Assembly (NCBI GenBank): GCA_033002965.1
Contig: JAURVB010014818.1
Location: 39,797 to 103,796, forward strand
Length of the DNA stretch: 64,000 bases
Reading direction: 5' to 3'
Source: Piper betle
Taxonomy: Eukaryota > Streptophyta > Magnoliopsida > Piperales > Piperaceae
The notes below the pieces were generated by a model, which saw nothing but the letters and a program-made list of their open reading frames with translations, was not told where the DNA came from and did not search any database. The stretch's first letter is position 1; each line of letters opens with the position of its first letter. Shown here in pieces: positions 49,590-61,155 of this stretch. A program made the position numbers and the translations under genes.

Positions 49590-51632
49590 CTCAACAAACA
49601 TCAGATGTACAACCCATAATCCAAATTAATAAATAAACTAATCAAAGTCAGAAAAAATAAATGCAAAGAGGAAACGGTTTTCTTTAGGTTAGAACAAATT
49701 TAAATATCGAATTTGCTTCTTGACAGGTATGAGGTACGACTGTTTCAACCATACGCTATACCGGACTTAATATTTAATTATATTATTATAACTTCAACAA
49801 GAAAAACTGCAAGACTTTTACATAATTTCTCAATCAACATTTTTATACCTTTTTGAAAACATCATCATGCAAATTTGTAGCAATACAGTGACACAATGGT
49901 AATGCGACAACCAAACGAAGAAGATGATCAAAAGAAACATAGGAACACAGGAAAAAACAGTATTCCACAGTTAAAACTCAATACAAGAACACAAAGCTCA
50001 AGATTAGCGAAAAAATAAGTCAAAAATATAAGCATATAAGGAGGCGATCAACAAAATCACATACAATCAATTAATTGGGCGTTTGGTTACATTAGAAACT
50101 TTTATATGAGATATCTAGGAAATTTTGTTACAGTTTTAATTTGTTACAATTATTAAAAGTGGCAAAATTTATAAATTTGGGTTTGGCAAGTTACGGTAAT
50201 TTATAAAAGTTCTAAGAGACTATTTGGAAGTATTTAAAAATATTTTAAAATTAACTATTATGTTGACCATTGTGCAGTAAGAAAAAATAGTGTATGATAA
50301 ACCAAATAATATTACATATATTTTATCAATTTAATTATGCCCGAATAATAGTACTTATCATATGTTAATTTTTATTTAAACCAAATGCAAACACATCAAT
50401 TTTAATTTACATCCACCATTGTAAATAAAACAAAAATAAAAAACCAATAACACAACAATTCCAAATGTAGATTAACAAAATATAAAATAATTTCAAATCC
50501 TTGTACAAATAGTAAATATAAAAGAAAATACAAAAAAATATTAATTATGGGCAAGTATTAATATGTAATCAAACAAATAGGTAGACAACGTAAACAAGAG
50601 ACGTTGTAAACAAATAAATTTATTTAACTAAACAGCCTTACATGTCATTGCAATCTGAAGGTTAATGAGACAATGAGAACTCCGTAGATATTAAATAAGA
50701 AATGTTTCTCATGAACATTGCTAAATAATATTCAGTTAAATTGCTAAATCAATTAAGGAAGAGCTTTATGTCATTAACATTTATATTTAAAGTCAATTCG
50801 GTTAAATTAATTAAAATTTTAACTATTTTTTATATGGTGAACAAATCTTTACTATTTTTGTTTCAAAATCATCAATAAAGTGATAAATCAAATGACAATT
50901 TACTGTATGACAGATTTGCGATGCTATTACATACCAAACATAAAAAATTTAATTATATTATCACAACTCCAGAAAGAAAAAATTTGCAAGTCTCCCTAAT
51001 ATCTCAACTAACATTCTCATACCTATTTAAAAACAATGATCATGCAAATCCCATAGTTAAAATTGTATATAAGAACACAATCCTCAAGATCACCAATCGA
51101 TTGAATTTGAGAAGCATATAGGAGAGAACCAATCAAACTTTATCTAACAAACTTAGCATATACAACTTGAAGCATATATAAGCATACAAGGAAGCAGATA
51201 AATAAAGTCACACAATCAATTAGGTTCGGCCATCAGAATGGGCGAAAAGAAAAGAAGGTTCAAAATCCGGTGAATTAGTGGAATGATAATCACCACAAAT
51301 CTCCTAAATTTTTAGGATTTTTTTTGTATTTGCAAAACCTTAACAACCACCATGTAGGTTGATTGTTAACAACCACCATGTAGGTTGATTGTTAACAACC
51401 ACCATGTAGGTTGATTGTTAACAACCACCATGTAGGTTGATTGTTAAGGATTCGATCGTCGATTAGACCTTTGTCTTAAACTTCATAATTGGAAATGAAT
51501 TGAAGATTTAGACTAAAGAATAAGGATTTTAATATTTACCAACAAGAAACACATGATTCTCATTTGCTGATCAGTTTTTATTAAAAATAGTAGACTTACC
51601 GTAACATCAAAAATACATTTCCAAATGAATTG
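49590..51632. repeat. Right unit of the OXA1/U5 segmental duplication (non-coding part)
   Basis: Aligns in the same orientation with 44050-46815, with two deletions relative to it (at about 50583 and about 50718). It contains the 26-bp minisatellite listed separately. No gene visible. Confidence 0.75.
51342..51445. repeat. 26-bp minisatellite, four perfect units
   Basis: Four head-to-tail copies of a 26-bp unit starting 'aacaaccaccatgtaggttg' and ending 'attgtt'. The sister unit has a single copy at about 46601-46626, so the array grew after the segmental duplication. Confidence 0.95.
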
Positions 51633-51770
51633 ATGGGGCTTCAATCTGAAAGAGAAAGAAGCCCTCCAAAAATAGTTGTATGCCGCTTGAAAGTGGCGAG
51701 CACACGGTATTCTTTAGTAAAAGGCGAAAGAATAGTTCGCTCTGTGCTCACCACACGGCTCCATGACTTT
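51633..51770 (-). ncRNA. U5: U5 spliceosomal snRNA, copy 2
   Basis: Second U5 gene, 4817 bp from copy 1 within the sister duplication unit. Loop 1 and its stem (51708-51734), the outer stem and the 3' hairpin (51636-51659) are identical to copy 1. One visible difference lies just before the Sm-like site: copy 2 reads ACAACTATTTTTGGAG, copy 1 ACAAATATTTTTGGAG. Ends are estimated as for copy 1. The snRNA and promoter are better conserved between the units than the flanks, consistent with function. Confidence 0.88.
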
Positions 51771-51790
51771 GCCCGTTGCCCATCAACCCG

Positions 51791-51841
51791 TATATAGAGA
51801 CCTTGGCTCATAGCATTGGCCATTCTTTGTCGATGTGGGAT
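51791..51841 (-). promoter_or_regulatory. Plant snRNA promoter (USE + TATA) of U5 copy 2
   Basis: Same exact USE (51841-51831) and TATA core (51796-51791) with 34-nt spacing as copy 1; Pol II-type arrangement. Confidence 0.87.
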
Positions 51842-51966
51842 CTTTGCATTCGTCCCTTGTGGTACCCAATGCCAAATATCAAGAGGTGATGTACAACCAC
51901 TGCTCCTTTTGTGGATCATATCTACAATATCGATCACACACTTGCCGTAAAATATCATGCTATAAA

Positions 51967-52560
51967 TTTTTACACCAATGATTCATAAACGTGTAAATGT
52001 TTAGATGAAAATTTGACATGATCTAAGCCACATCAGATTAGCACCCCTAAACCTGACTTCGAAGAGATAAGATTTCTGAAAGAACTCGTGTCAGCACTAC
52101 AAAACATGCAGGTTATTATGATAAAGTAAAGCCACAAAACTAATTAATCAGCGCTGCAAATGAAGTGCCTTTTTTGTGATCTTCACATTCAAGGTAAAAG
52201 AAGCAGAAAAAATTCTAACTTCGAAATAGCCAAGAATTATAACACAAGTTCATGTCATTGTGCATGATATTTCTTAAACCTAATCAAGACATAAAAATGA
52301 ATCTGTCAAGAACTATTTAGATAACACAAGGTTTGTTTCAAATTTCCACTGATTACTCAAAAGAATAATTTTTCATGACCCTCAAACAATGCCAGTACTC
52401 GTACAATAAGTTAGTCCATACCGCTAAAAATTTTCAACTACAAATCTCGTAAACATCCTACTATTGTATGGGGACCCCCAACTTTCATTCCCTTTCCATA
52501 ATTAATCAGGGAATAATTATTTCGCAAAAATCACCCAGTAAGAAAAAACCAAGATAAGAA
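51967..52560. other. Duplicated spacer between U5 copy 2 and OXA1
   Basis: Nearly identical to 47150-47750. Probably includes OXA1 3' UTR at its right end. No separate gene supported. Confidence 0.6.
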
Positions 52561-52627
52561 CGCGGATTATCTTTTGGATTTCTTTCTTCCTTTCACTTTT
52601 TTTCCAAATTCTGTATCCGTTGATTAA

Positions 52628-55600
52628 TTACCGCAGATGATGAAATTTTCCTCTCTGGAGATGTAGGTGTCTGGTCAGCTGACACTTGTTTAGTTGATGG
52701 GGGGAACCTTTGACTTGTTCTACCACTGCATGACCTTTTCCAATCACCGAATTTATAGGCTTCTGGTTAGTTGATACTTGCTTAGTTGACGGACGAGATT
52801 TCTTGGCTTGTTCCAGAACTGCTTGAGCTTTTCCGATCACAGAATTGGGTCCTCCAAAGAAAGGAATTTTTGGTATTTTGGTGCTAGGAGGCGGAACAAA
52901 CTCCGGTATACGAAGGAGTCTCTTTACTTGAGGGCGTCTTATCACTGTTTTGAAAAAGTGAAAAAACATATTCTTGAACATTATACAGGAAAAAAACCCA
53001 GCTTTCAAAAAAAAAAATCAAGAAGATATGGAAGCATTTACTCTCTTTTATCAAACAAAGAACTCACCTAAGCCATAACAAAGTGAGAACAGATTTGAGG
53101 TAGCCCAGTAACAAAATATAGCCTGACAGTTCGTAAAAATGACATACTATGAGATAATTGCTTTCAGCAGCTACTTAAGCTTGCAAACTTTCCTATGTTA
53201 AATAGTGTTGATTGATCATACATCAAAAGATAACAAACACCTTTCAAATTCTGGAAGCATCCAAAAATCAATGAGCCACAAGCGAAAGTTGAGATGTGTG
53301 GTTGCTTTTTGGTTAGACTACTTACTGAAAGTATGATATTCTTGATCCTGTTTACATGCTACTTACTGAAAGTATATTTACCATTCTACCACACAATTTC
53401 AACTTTAATAAAATTGTCAGCTGTAGTGATTGTGGAGCATAAACAATCTGAAGCATCATTAAGCATAAACAATCTGAAGCACCATTACCTTGGGAAAGCC
53501 CATCGTAAATGGTACAGTTAGAACAGCAAGTAGTCTTGAAAATTTCTTCATAGTGCTAGCCATACTGTTTCCTTCCATGCCTTGCTGGGCATTAAGCTTC
53601 AGAATAAACAAAATTTTGTTACAAAAGATAGAGATGCCGATAGCTAGAATTTTTTTTCCTAAATGACAAAAACAATAGTCCTAATATAATTTTCTGAAAG
53701 AAAAACTTAAGCTTTAGCCAGCTTATAAAGCTTCGTATTTATGACAGATGATGTTCTTAAATTGTCTAGCTACTAAAATCTTTTTTTTTAAAGAAAAGAA
53801 ATTGAATACCTCCACAGTCAATAGGAATGATACAGCAGTCAACACAGGTAATATGTAAAAACTGTCGGCAGTGGTTAGATCTGTAAACCACAGAGCACCT
53901 CCAGTTTTGAAAGATGGAACTTTCTCAACCATGTTCGAGATCTAAAAATAGCGATGATAAAATGTCAGATGCTGCAATTGCAAGCTACATTGTGGAGAAA
54001 AAGCTTAGTGGCGACAAGTAATGTTGAATTTGTGTAATTAGTCTTACAGCGAAGTAGAAGCTAGCAAATATTGGTCCTTGGATAAAAAGGCCTTTAAGTG
54101 GAGAGAACGGATTAACATTATGCCTACAAGAGCCACGGTGAGACAAATATTAGATGGACGTAAACATCATTGGCCTTCTGAAAATTAAAACAGGAAAAAA
54201 AGAAGGAAAAAACAATATTATTTATATTCATCATCATTTTCATTATCAACACCAGTACTCACAAATCACCACAGGCCAGGTCAGTAACATGGAGCCATTT
54301 CTTCCATTCAAGTGATTGTGAACACCTTAAATTTATTGGCTTACAACACAGACCAATCAACATTCTCCTAAATAGGAATAGAGTACAAGCAAGGTAGAAG
54401 CATTGGCACAATGAGGCATCTCAAATATCAAGCAGTATAAACAAAATATGCAAAGTGCTCACTCGTTCAGGAAAGCCTTCATTTTCCTTTGACCCTCTGC
54501 CACAATCTTAGGATCCTTTGACTGTAAATCACCCCCATCCTTTTTATATTATGAAACTAAAAATTGATGTAACAATATAAGTTTCCAGAAATATACATTT
54601 AGTGTTTGCTGTCTGATTTCCTCCATTTGTGGTCTCAATTGCTGCAACAGTTACAATTAAAACTTAATGACGCCAGAAACTTGTAACAACAACTATAAAA
54701 TATGAGGCAGTTAGGGACGGAGTCTCAATTGCTACAATAGTCAGTTCAAACTTGAAAAATTGGAAATTTACTGTTATAACACATAGAAAATATCAGAAAT
54801 ATCGGAGATAGATAGAGGATAAGAAAACGAGAGAGAAAGAGAGAGGAGGGAGAGAGAGAACTTACTGAGAGCTTTGCAGTAGATTTAAGAGTACTGATAT
54901 GAAGTGGCAAGGTGGCAGTTCTAATAAAAAGAGTTGTTATGACAATTGAAGCCCACCTATAAAAATTATCCAATAGCGCACTGAATACATCTATTTCAAA
55001 ATTACGTTGTGTACAGAGAGCCAATCAATAATGAATTTTTCCTCGATACAGTTAACAAAGAAAAATGATATATTAACATGAAATAAACCAAATATTTTCT
55101 GCTGAATACACATCCTATTAATAGGAAAACTTCTTGTCCTTCTTCTTATTTATCATCATTTTGAAAAGGGTTTTCTTGGAGACGTTCAATAAAATTGAAA
55201 AGGGAAAAGGAGTTGGGAACATGGATTCTAATCTAGGATTCATATTTAGAAGAAATGACAATAGCCGCATGCCTTTCCGGGCACCAATTTTGTACTTTTA
55301 TTGGAGCTTGGGACAAGTAATACAAGAGCACTGGCAGAGTTAACACACATGAAAGCTCATATAGTGCAGACATCCTGAATGTTTAAAAAAGGCAGCTCCA
55401 AGCACAAGTGCCACTGGAAGTGTGGGTCCAGGGAGGAATGGACCACATTTAGTCTATCAGGTGCAGCCTTACCCTGCATACTATAGATCCCATGGCGGCC
55501 TTCCAGTTGAACAAGGCTCTCAGGCTTCCCTTCATCACTTCTATTTCATGAACTATAGAGACAAGTAAAGCATATAGAAGCAGTGCATTTTTAAAAAGAA

Positions 55601-57427
55601 GAAAGAAGAGATATTTACCAATTGAAACCCGTGAATGAATGAATTCCATCAATAAAATACTGTAACGCAGCTACAGGATAAGCTGAATCGGCAGCCGCAA
55701 TGGCTACCTCATTTACAGGGGGAGCTTGTGAAGCAACCACTTCAGAACTTTTCTCCGAAAGAAGTTCAGCAACATCAGTCATAAAAGTTATATTTTCTGA
55801 TCCTTCTCCAGATGAGGTAGAATAATAGCGACCAAATGAAGAACCAAGAAGACAAGTAGAAAAAGGAGACAGAAATCTATTCCTGTCATGGGATTGACCG
55901 CTGAGGCCAAAAGATTTGAGGTTATGGCAAGTTTTTTGGATAAGAAAGACACTTGTTTTTGCTTGTGTTCCTCCAGAAACCTGTTCTAGGCGGTTTTCAT
56001 CATCTTTGACAGTGATGTGGCTAAAGTATGGGTGGAAGCGAGGGGCCACTTCTGCAAGCTTGGAAGTGATACTTCGCCTGGAAAAATAAGAAAAGAAGTT
56101 AACTGTCTCATTTAGTCAATTAATTTTGCTGATCGGGCATATTAATGAAGAATGTGGATGGTGATGATAAGAAAGAACAAGGATAATCTAGAACTAAGCA
56201 TTGATGAGATCTAAAGAGAGCATGAAGTGGAAAGAAATAATCTATAACCCCAACCTCAATTCTTTGGGAGCAGGTGGAACACAAAGAAAATCGGACATAT
56301 CAATGAACTAAATTGGCAAACAACAAAGCTTCAGATGGTAGATAAGAAAGATTAGTTTTCTTGTTCATTGTTAATTTAAATTTCTTCACTTATGTAATAA
56401 CTACCTAATTTTGCTATCAGGGTCAAATAAAAGAGACAAGCAATAAGATGCCAGCGAAGTAAAACTGCTAATAATAATAGCATTTTCCTGAACATAATAC
56501 AAAGTAGCAGGCAGATACTGCAGTGGCTACCTATAAATGGAGAAGCTCATTATCTTCCTCGTCAACTTTTACTTTGTGGTACACCTCACAAAACAGGATT
56601 CCAAGACCGAAAACAACTGGCACTTGAAAATTGGACAAATTGAATCTCCCTGCACCTGGATTATCAAATTTTTAGTCAGAAGACATCCACACACAAATAC
56701 TTCATAGAAAAATGTTTTAAAAAAATCACAATTGTCATTGACCATGATCCAAATCATCTTCATCAAAATTAATAAAATCATAGCCTATCAAATTATGAGC
56801 TAATCAATGGCGTCATCTTCCAATCAACATTCAATTTCCCTCAGTTTTACGTCTATTTTTCTCAACTAAATCAAAATCTTCCTCGCCAGCATCAAATGTC
56901 CACAGCAAAAAAACGCAAGCAAGCACATCCTTCGCATCATATACGCAGAAGGAAAAATATACTAATGCACAGACATTTCCTCTATCAGCACATATTCGTA
57001 AAACTTATATTTAAGTGATGCATCAGCATTTGGAAGCATAAAATGAAAAAAAAACTACTACAAAACAAATGAAATATAACCATCAACATAAGTTATCTAA
57101 AGAAGCCTAAACAGTTTGTAAATATCCAAGCACCAAGACAGAGCACTGGATGCAAATTTTTGCTTACCCAATAGCAACATTCAATTATATGAGCTTCTAA
57201 GAAAAACAAAGCACAAGAAAATCATTTCTTACGCAAAAATATCATAACAGAACAGCCATATGAAGAGAGAGTTCTAACATACAAATCAAAGGAAGAGGAT
57301 CAAAAAAACTGGCACCCAATTACGCAAACACAACAACTTTCCTATTGACAACCAATTCCGTTGTGATTCTAGGTAGCTGGTGGACAAAGCCGGCCGCGAG
57401 CAGGACGTCTCCGAGTGGAACAACCAT
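52628..57427 (-). CDS. OXA1: OXA1-like mitochondrial inner-membrane insertase
   Basis: YidC/Oxa1/Alb3 family; inserts mitochondrially made and conservatively sorted proteins into the inner membrane. Exons: 56077-55619, 54956-54866, 54641-54597, 54521-54463, 54123-54048, 53941-53810, 53596-53489, 53122-53068, 52944-52628; all phases close. A first exon 57427-57324 (donor GC|GTAATT) fits in phase but is tentative. Blocks: 'SAYPVAALQYFIDGIHSFTG', 'WASIVITTLFIRTATLPL', 'FIQGPIFASFYFA', 'EKVPSFKTGGALWFTDLTTA', 'GFPK|AIFCYWATSNLFSLCYG', 'IRRPQVKRLLRIPEFVPPP'; five membrane segments as in the family. The basic C-tail, used for ribosome contact in OXA1, contains a repeated 'NSVIGK' unit of about 31 residues, and the second unit appears to have lost one base, so the last 20 or so residues are probably out of the ancestral frame. 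The 3' end is duplicated at 47750-48055. Confidence 0.9.
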
Positions 57428-57429
57428 AC

Positions 57430-59611
57430 GAATGGGGGAGGAAGGGGGAGATCGATTTTAGGAGTAAGTGGGGCAAGTAGTGACAGGGGGAGGGGGCACG
57501 GCGGAGCTGCTCGCCGGCGACGGTCGCCGGCGGCGGCGGGGTTTATGATGGGTAGAGAAGAGAGGAAGTCCGAGCGAGTGCAGGCGGCTCTCGTTTCTTC
57601 AACCCGAAAACCGGGTTGGTTTATTTTACTTGCCAAGCCGATTAGGGGTCCGAAAGTCAATGGTTATTATTATTATTATTATTATATTTTATAAAATACG
57701 CAGATCTACGCGTTCGGGCACAACCCAATATACACTTACACTACCACATCTCTTACGGCTTCAATCAATACTGCTCTCCTTAAAATTGAAGATAAAAATT
57801 AAATCAGATGAATAATCAGATGGTTACAGGGGCTGAATCATTAAAATAGATAAAGTATTACAAAAATTAGTAGATTGATTAAGCCCGTATAAATACATTT
57901 CATATGAAGTTAAGTCGAATTTAAATAGAATGACTAGCCAAAGGAAGAAAAACTTTTTTCATATTTTAAAACAACATTCATAGAAAAAAGTATTGCCTTT
58001 TTCACGTTAATTTTTGTCGTGGAAAAAACTATATATTTTATTCTATATTTATTTACAAATACTTTAAAGCATTATGTATTGATTTATAAATTTTCTTTAG
58101 TTCAAAAAACGTGAAAAAACTTTTCCATACTTTTTATATGGCCAGCCAAATTTGATGATTGATGTTTCCTAGGACTACGTTTTACACACATGCATATTCG
58201 TTTCCCAAAATTTGGTGAAAATAATATAAAAAGGGTTTATAATAATTTTCAAAACAAGTATCATTTTACTATGTGACTACTTTATTTTAAAATTAACATT
58301 GCAATATTTTGATATATCTTGGCCATTAAAATAAATTTTTGTGTCAATTAAACTTAAGGGAAACACGGATGAATGTGAGTTGAATTGAGCTATATATACT
58401 CCAATTTGAATAATCTCAAATACTAATAGGTTGTTATCCACAATTAAAAAGACTAAAGATTCAGGACTCGATTCGTTATATCATAAAGGTTTGAGCTTGC
58501 TGTAGATGTGCCAATGCGTTTGAAGCTTAGACCACAGGTCCATTTAGGACACGTCTCTTGTTTTATCACTTCTTCTATTGTGATTTGATTTATTATTTGT
58601 AGGATGGGTTAAGTAATGTTTTATCAGATCCTACTTAACTGGGATCATTTAATCGAATAGTTTTCCGGATTAATAACCCTCGAGGATGAGAATCCTTGAG
58701 TTTGATTTTGAAAATAAGATCTACTTCAAGTTACCTTCGAGCCTATAATATTAGATCTCTTCTCATGCCTATATATAATTTTTATCAAATTTTCAGTGAG
58801 ACGAGAGGTGGTGAAATTGACTCGCACGCACCATGAACGGGTGTACATACTAGTCACAGTGGGCTCTGAATTAGTGAGAGGGTTGTTCCATTTCTGAGGA
58901 TCCTGACAACTCCGTATTTTGAGTTTCCTCACACTCGGAGAAATTTTGAGGTTTAGGAGTATTATTTAGTACAGCGCACGTCCAGACATGTGGTTCAAAT
59001 GGTACTGAAGGCGCCTGAGAGTACACGACCTTCATGCTCAGGGCTAGGAAATATATGGAGGAAAAAAGAGGGCTTAAGATATACTAGTAGTCCCAAGAGA
59101 TCATGAAAAAATGATAAAATGATAAGAGAGGCATCAACAGACCAGTTAGTTCAGGATGCTAGTGGATTTGCTGCCTGGTGGCTCCTTAGTAGATGCCTTT
59201 ATGGAGAGTTTAGGATGCAAGACAGGGTTTTATAGTCAAAACCGGTCTGGTCAATCGCAATTTCGGGTTGAGCAAGTTTCAGAATACACGTGATGACCCC
59301 AGGCCGACTGTGTGTTATAAGCCATGAGGGTCATGCGTACTCAAGTATATGATGATAACATTATTAACGCCACAATAAAATGAATTATCAAGAGTATATG
59401 AGAGTGTACCCAATTTTTTTAATTTTTAGTAGATCGTAGAATTAAATTTTGGTTGTTTTATTACATTAGGACATATTATGTATTATTTTGGATGAGTTGG
59501 TAGCTTAGAACATGTTATTTTATATTTATTTTTTGAGTGTATTTTATTTTATGAAATTTTATCATATTTATTTTATACTTTTTTAAAATTCATTTATTAT
59601 TTTTATCTCGT
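57430..59611. other. OXA1 leader and AT-rich intergenic DNA
   Basis: 57430-57600 is GC-rich and probably the 5' UTR/promoter of OXA1 on the minus strand; a short ATT repeat lies at 57664-57685. The rest is AT-rich with no gene supported. Confidence 0.5.
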
Positions 59612-59621
59612 GTCCTAGACA

Positions 59622-60470
59622 CTATTATAAAAATTGGTTAATTGCACTCGGAATTGGCCGATTTAAATCGAATCGGAGGCAATCCTAGTGGAAAAATGGG
59701 TAAATCGGTCTTCGGATCAAATTGGTCCATGAATCGGCCGATTTGAAACGATTCCAACCTATTTAAGCCGATTCTAGAATTGGCCAATTTAAACTTATTC
59801 CAGACGGTGGCGGCGAAGGTGGCGACGGGCGACCGGGGGGGGGGGGGGGGGGTTGGTCAATCCGATCGGGCCCACTGGTCGGTCTCGTTGGTGACGCTAG
59901 GTAGGGGGAAATATCTGGGAGGTCGAGGGGAGAGGTGTAGATGGCGGCAATCCAGCATAGACAACGGTGGAATCACGTCGGGAGTAGCAGCACAATCATA
60001 GCCGATTTTTGCGTCGCAGTGGTTGGATGGTGGTTGAGATGACACGGTGACAGCACAGCAGGGTTGGGCAGCGTCGATCAACGGCAGGGTGGCATCAGCG
60101 GCATTGGCGACAACCAAGGCAGCGACTAGGGTTTGGGGGTGAAGAGGAGAAGTATCGGGAGTTTGGGGGAGATGAGAAGTATAGGGGTGGCCGGTGGCAA
60201 ACTTGTAAATAAAACTTGACTCGGAACTGGCTAGAGTTAAGAATAATAACTAACTCATAATAAATTCTAAAAAATCCCAAAAAATCAGGAAAATCCTATA
60301 AAATAAAATAAACACCACAACATCAAAATGACATACTTTATAACCAATAACCCACCGATTTTGACTAAATTAAAATTTTTGTATAGGACTGATTTAACTA
60401 AACCGATTTAGACTGATTCGATCTGATTTAGTGACTCCATCAAAAATTGATTCCAATTTTTACAACTATA
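59622..60470. mobile_element. MULE-like non-autonomous element, second family member
   Basis: Flanked by GTCCTAGACA (59612-59621) and GTCCTGGACA (60471-60480), a 10-bp target duplication with one mismatch. The ends are inverted repeats: CTATTATAAAAATTGG on the left and TATAGTTGTAAAAATTGG for the right end in reverse, similar in pattern (GTTGTAnnAATYGG) to the element at 34524. Subterminal GAATCGG/CCGATT motifs and a GC-rich core again occur, plus a run of about 16 G at 59837. There is no transposase. Confidence 0.75.
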
Positions 60471-60480
60471 GTCCTGGACA

Positions 60481-60787
60481 TATTAATATTTATCTATAAA
60501 ATTACCCTTATATTATATTTCTCTCCTGGCCAGTGACGCCGAGCTAGACCTACCCTCCTCTCATCCTCTATCTTTCCCCTCCCTACCCTGCACCGCCGCC
60601 GCCATTGTGCTGTTTGTGGATCGTCGGCGTGGCCACCACCGGTCGCACCTCGTGCCGCCGCCTCTTTATCGCCTTCATTCCCTCATCACCGTCAAAATCC
60701 ATATGACTTGAACAGCCGTTTGTGGATGGCCAAAACAACCACCTTTTCTCCCCTCACACGACGGTATTGCACTCTTCTAGGGCTCGA
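60481..60787. repeat. GC-rich module abutting the pararetrovirus
   Basis: About 60540-60787 matches the reverse complement of 48362-48575. The match stops at about 60787 ('cttctagggctcg'), so the pararetroviral sequence appears to begin just after it. Confidence 0.6.
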
Positions 60788-60803
60788 CGATAACAAATTT
60801 GTT

Positions 60804-60815
60804 TGGTATCAGAGC
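60804..60815 (+). other. tRNA-Met primer-binding site
   Basis: TGGTATCAGAGC, the standard primer site for plant pararetroviruses, 16 bp to the right of the apparent junction with the GC-rich module. Confidence 0.8.
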
Positions 60816-60881
60816 AAGGTTCTTTCTTAGGCAACATCGAGTCCTTAAACTATTTAAACCTAGAATTAAAAGAACCATACT

Positions 60882-61154
60882 CATGAATTACATGGAAATA
60901 ATGGACAATTAAATAGTATAATAGACTTAATAATAAACCTTGGAGAAAATTTGTTACAAGAAAATTTAAAATTATCATATAGTATAGAAGAAATAAATAA
61001 ACAAAAACTTAAAAACCTAGATTACATAAAAAAATAGAATAATCTTATTTTAGGAAAATTATCTAATAGTAATATAATAAAATTAGAGCAAAGACTAGAA
61101 AATTTAAAAAATACTGGAATATTAATAAAGAGAGAATCTTGGAAATTTTGGTAA
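60882..61154 (+). pseudogene. Small pararetroviral upstream reading frame, broken
   Basis: A coding-like, coiled-coil-prone frame with no clear in-frame ATG. It is interrupted by TAG at 61035-61037 and ends in TAA at 61152-61154, one base before the ATG of the next frame. It may be a small upstream ORF of the virus or the N-terminal part of a polyprotein. Confidence 0.4.
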
Positions 61155-61155
61155 T

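Noticed and set aside
60804..60815. Primer site as evidence for a Copia LTR retrotransposon
   Set aside because: No LTR, TG...CA boundary or gag-integrase order is seen; the movement-capsid-zinc knuckle order fits a caulimovirid better. Only downstream sequence would settle it.
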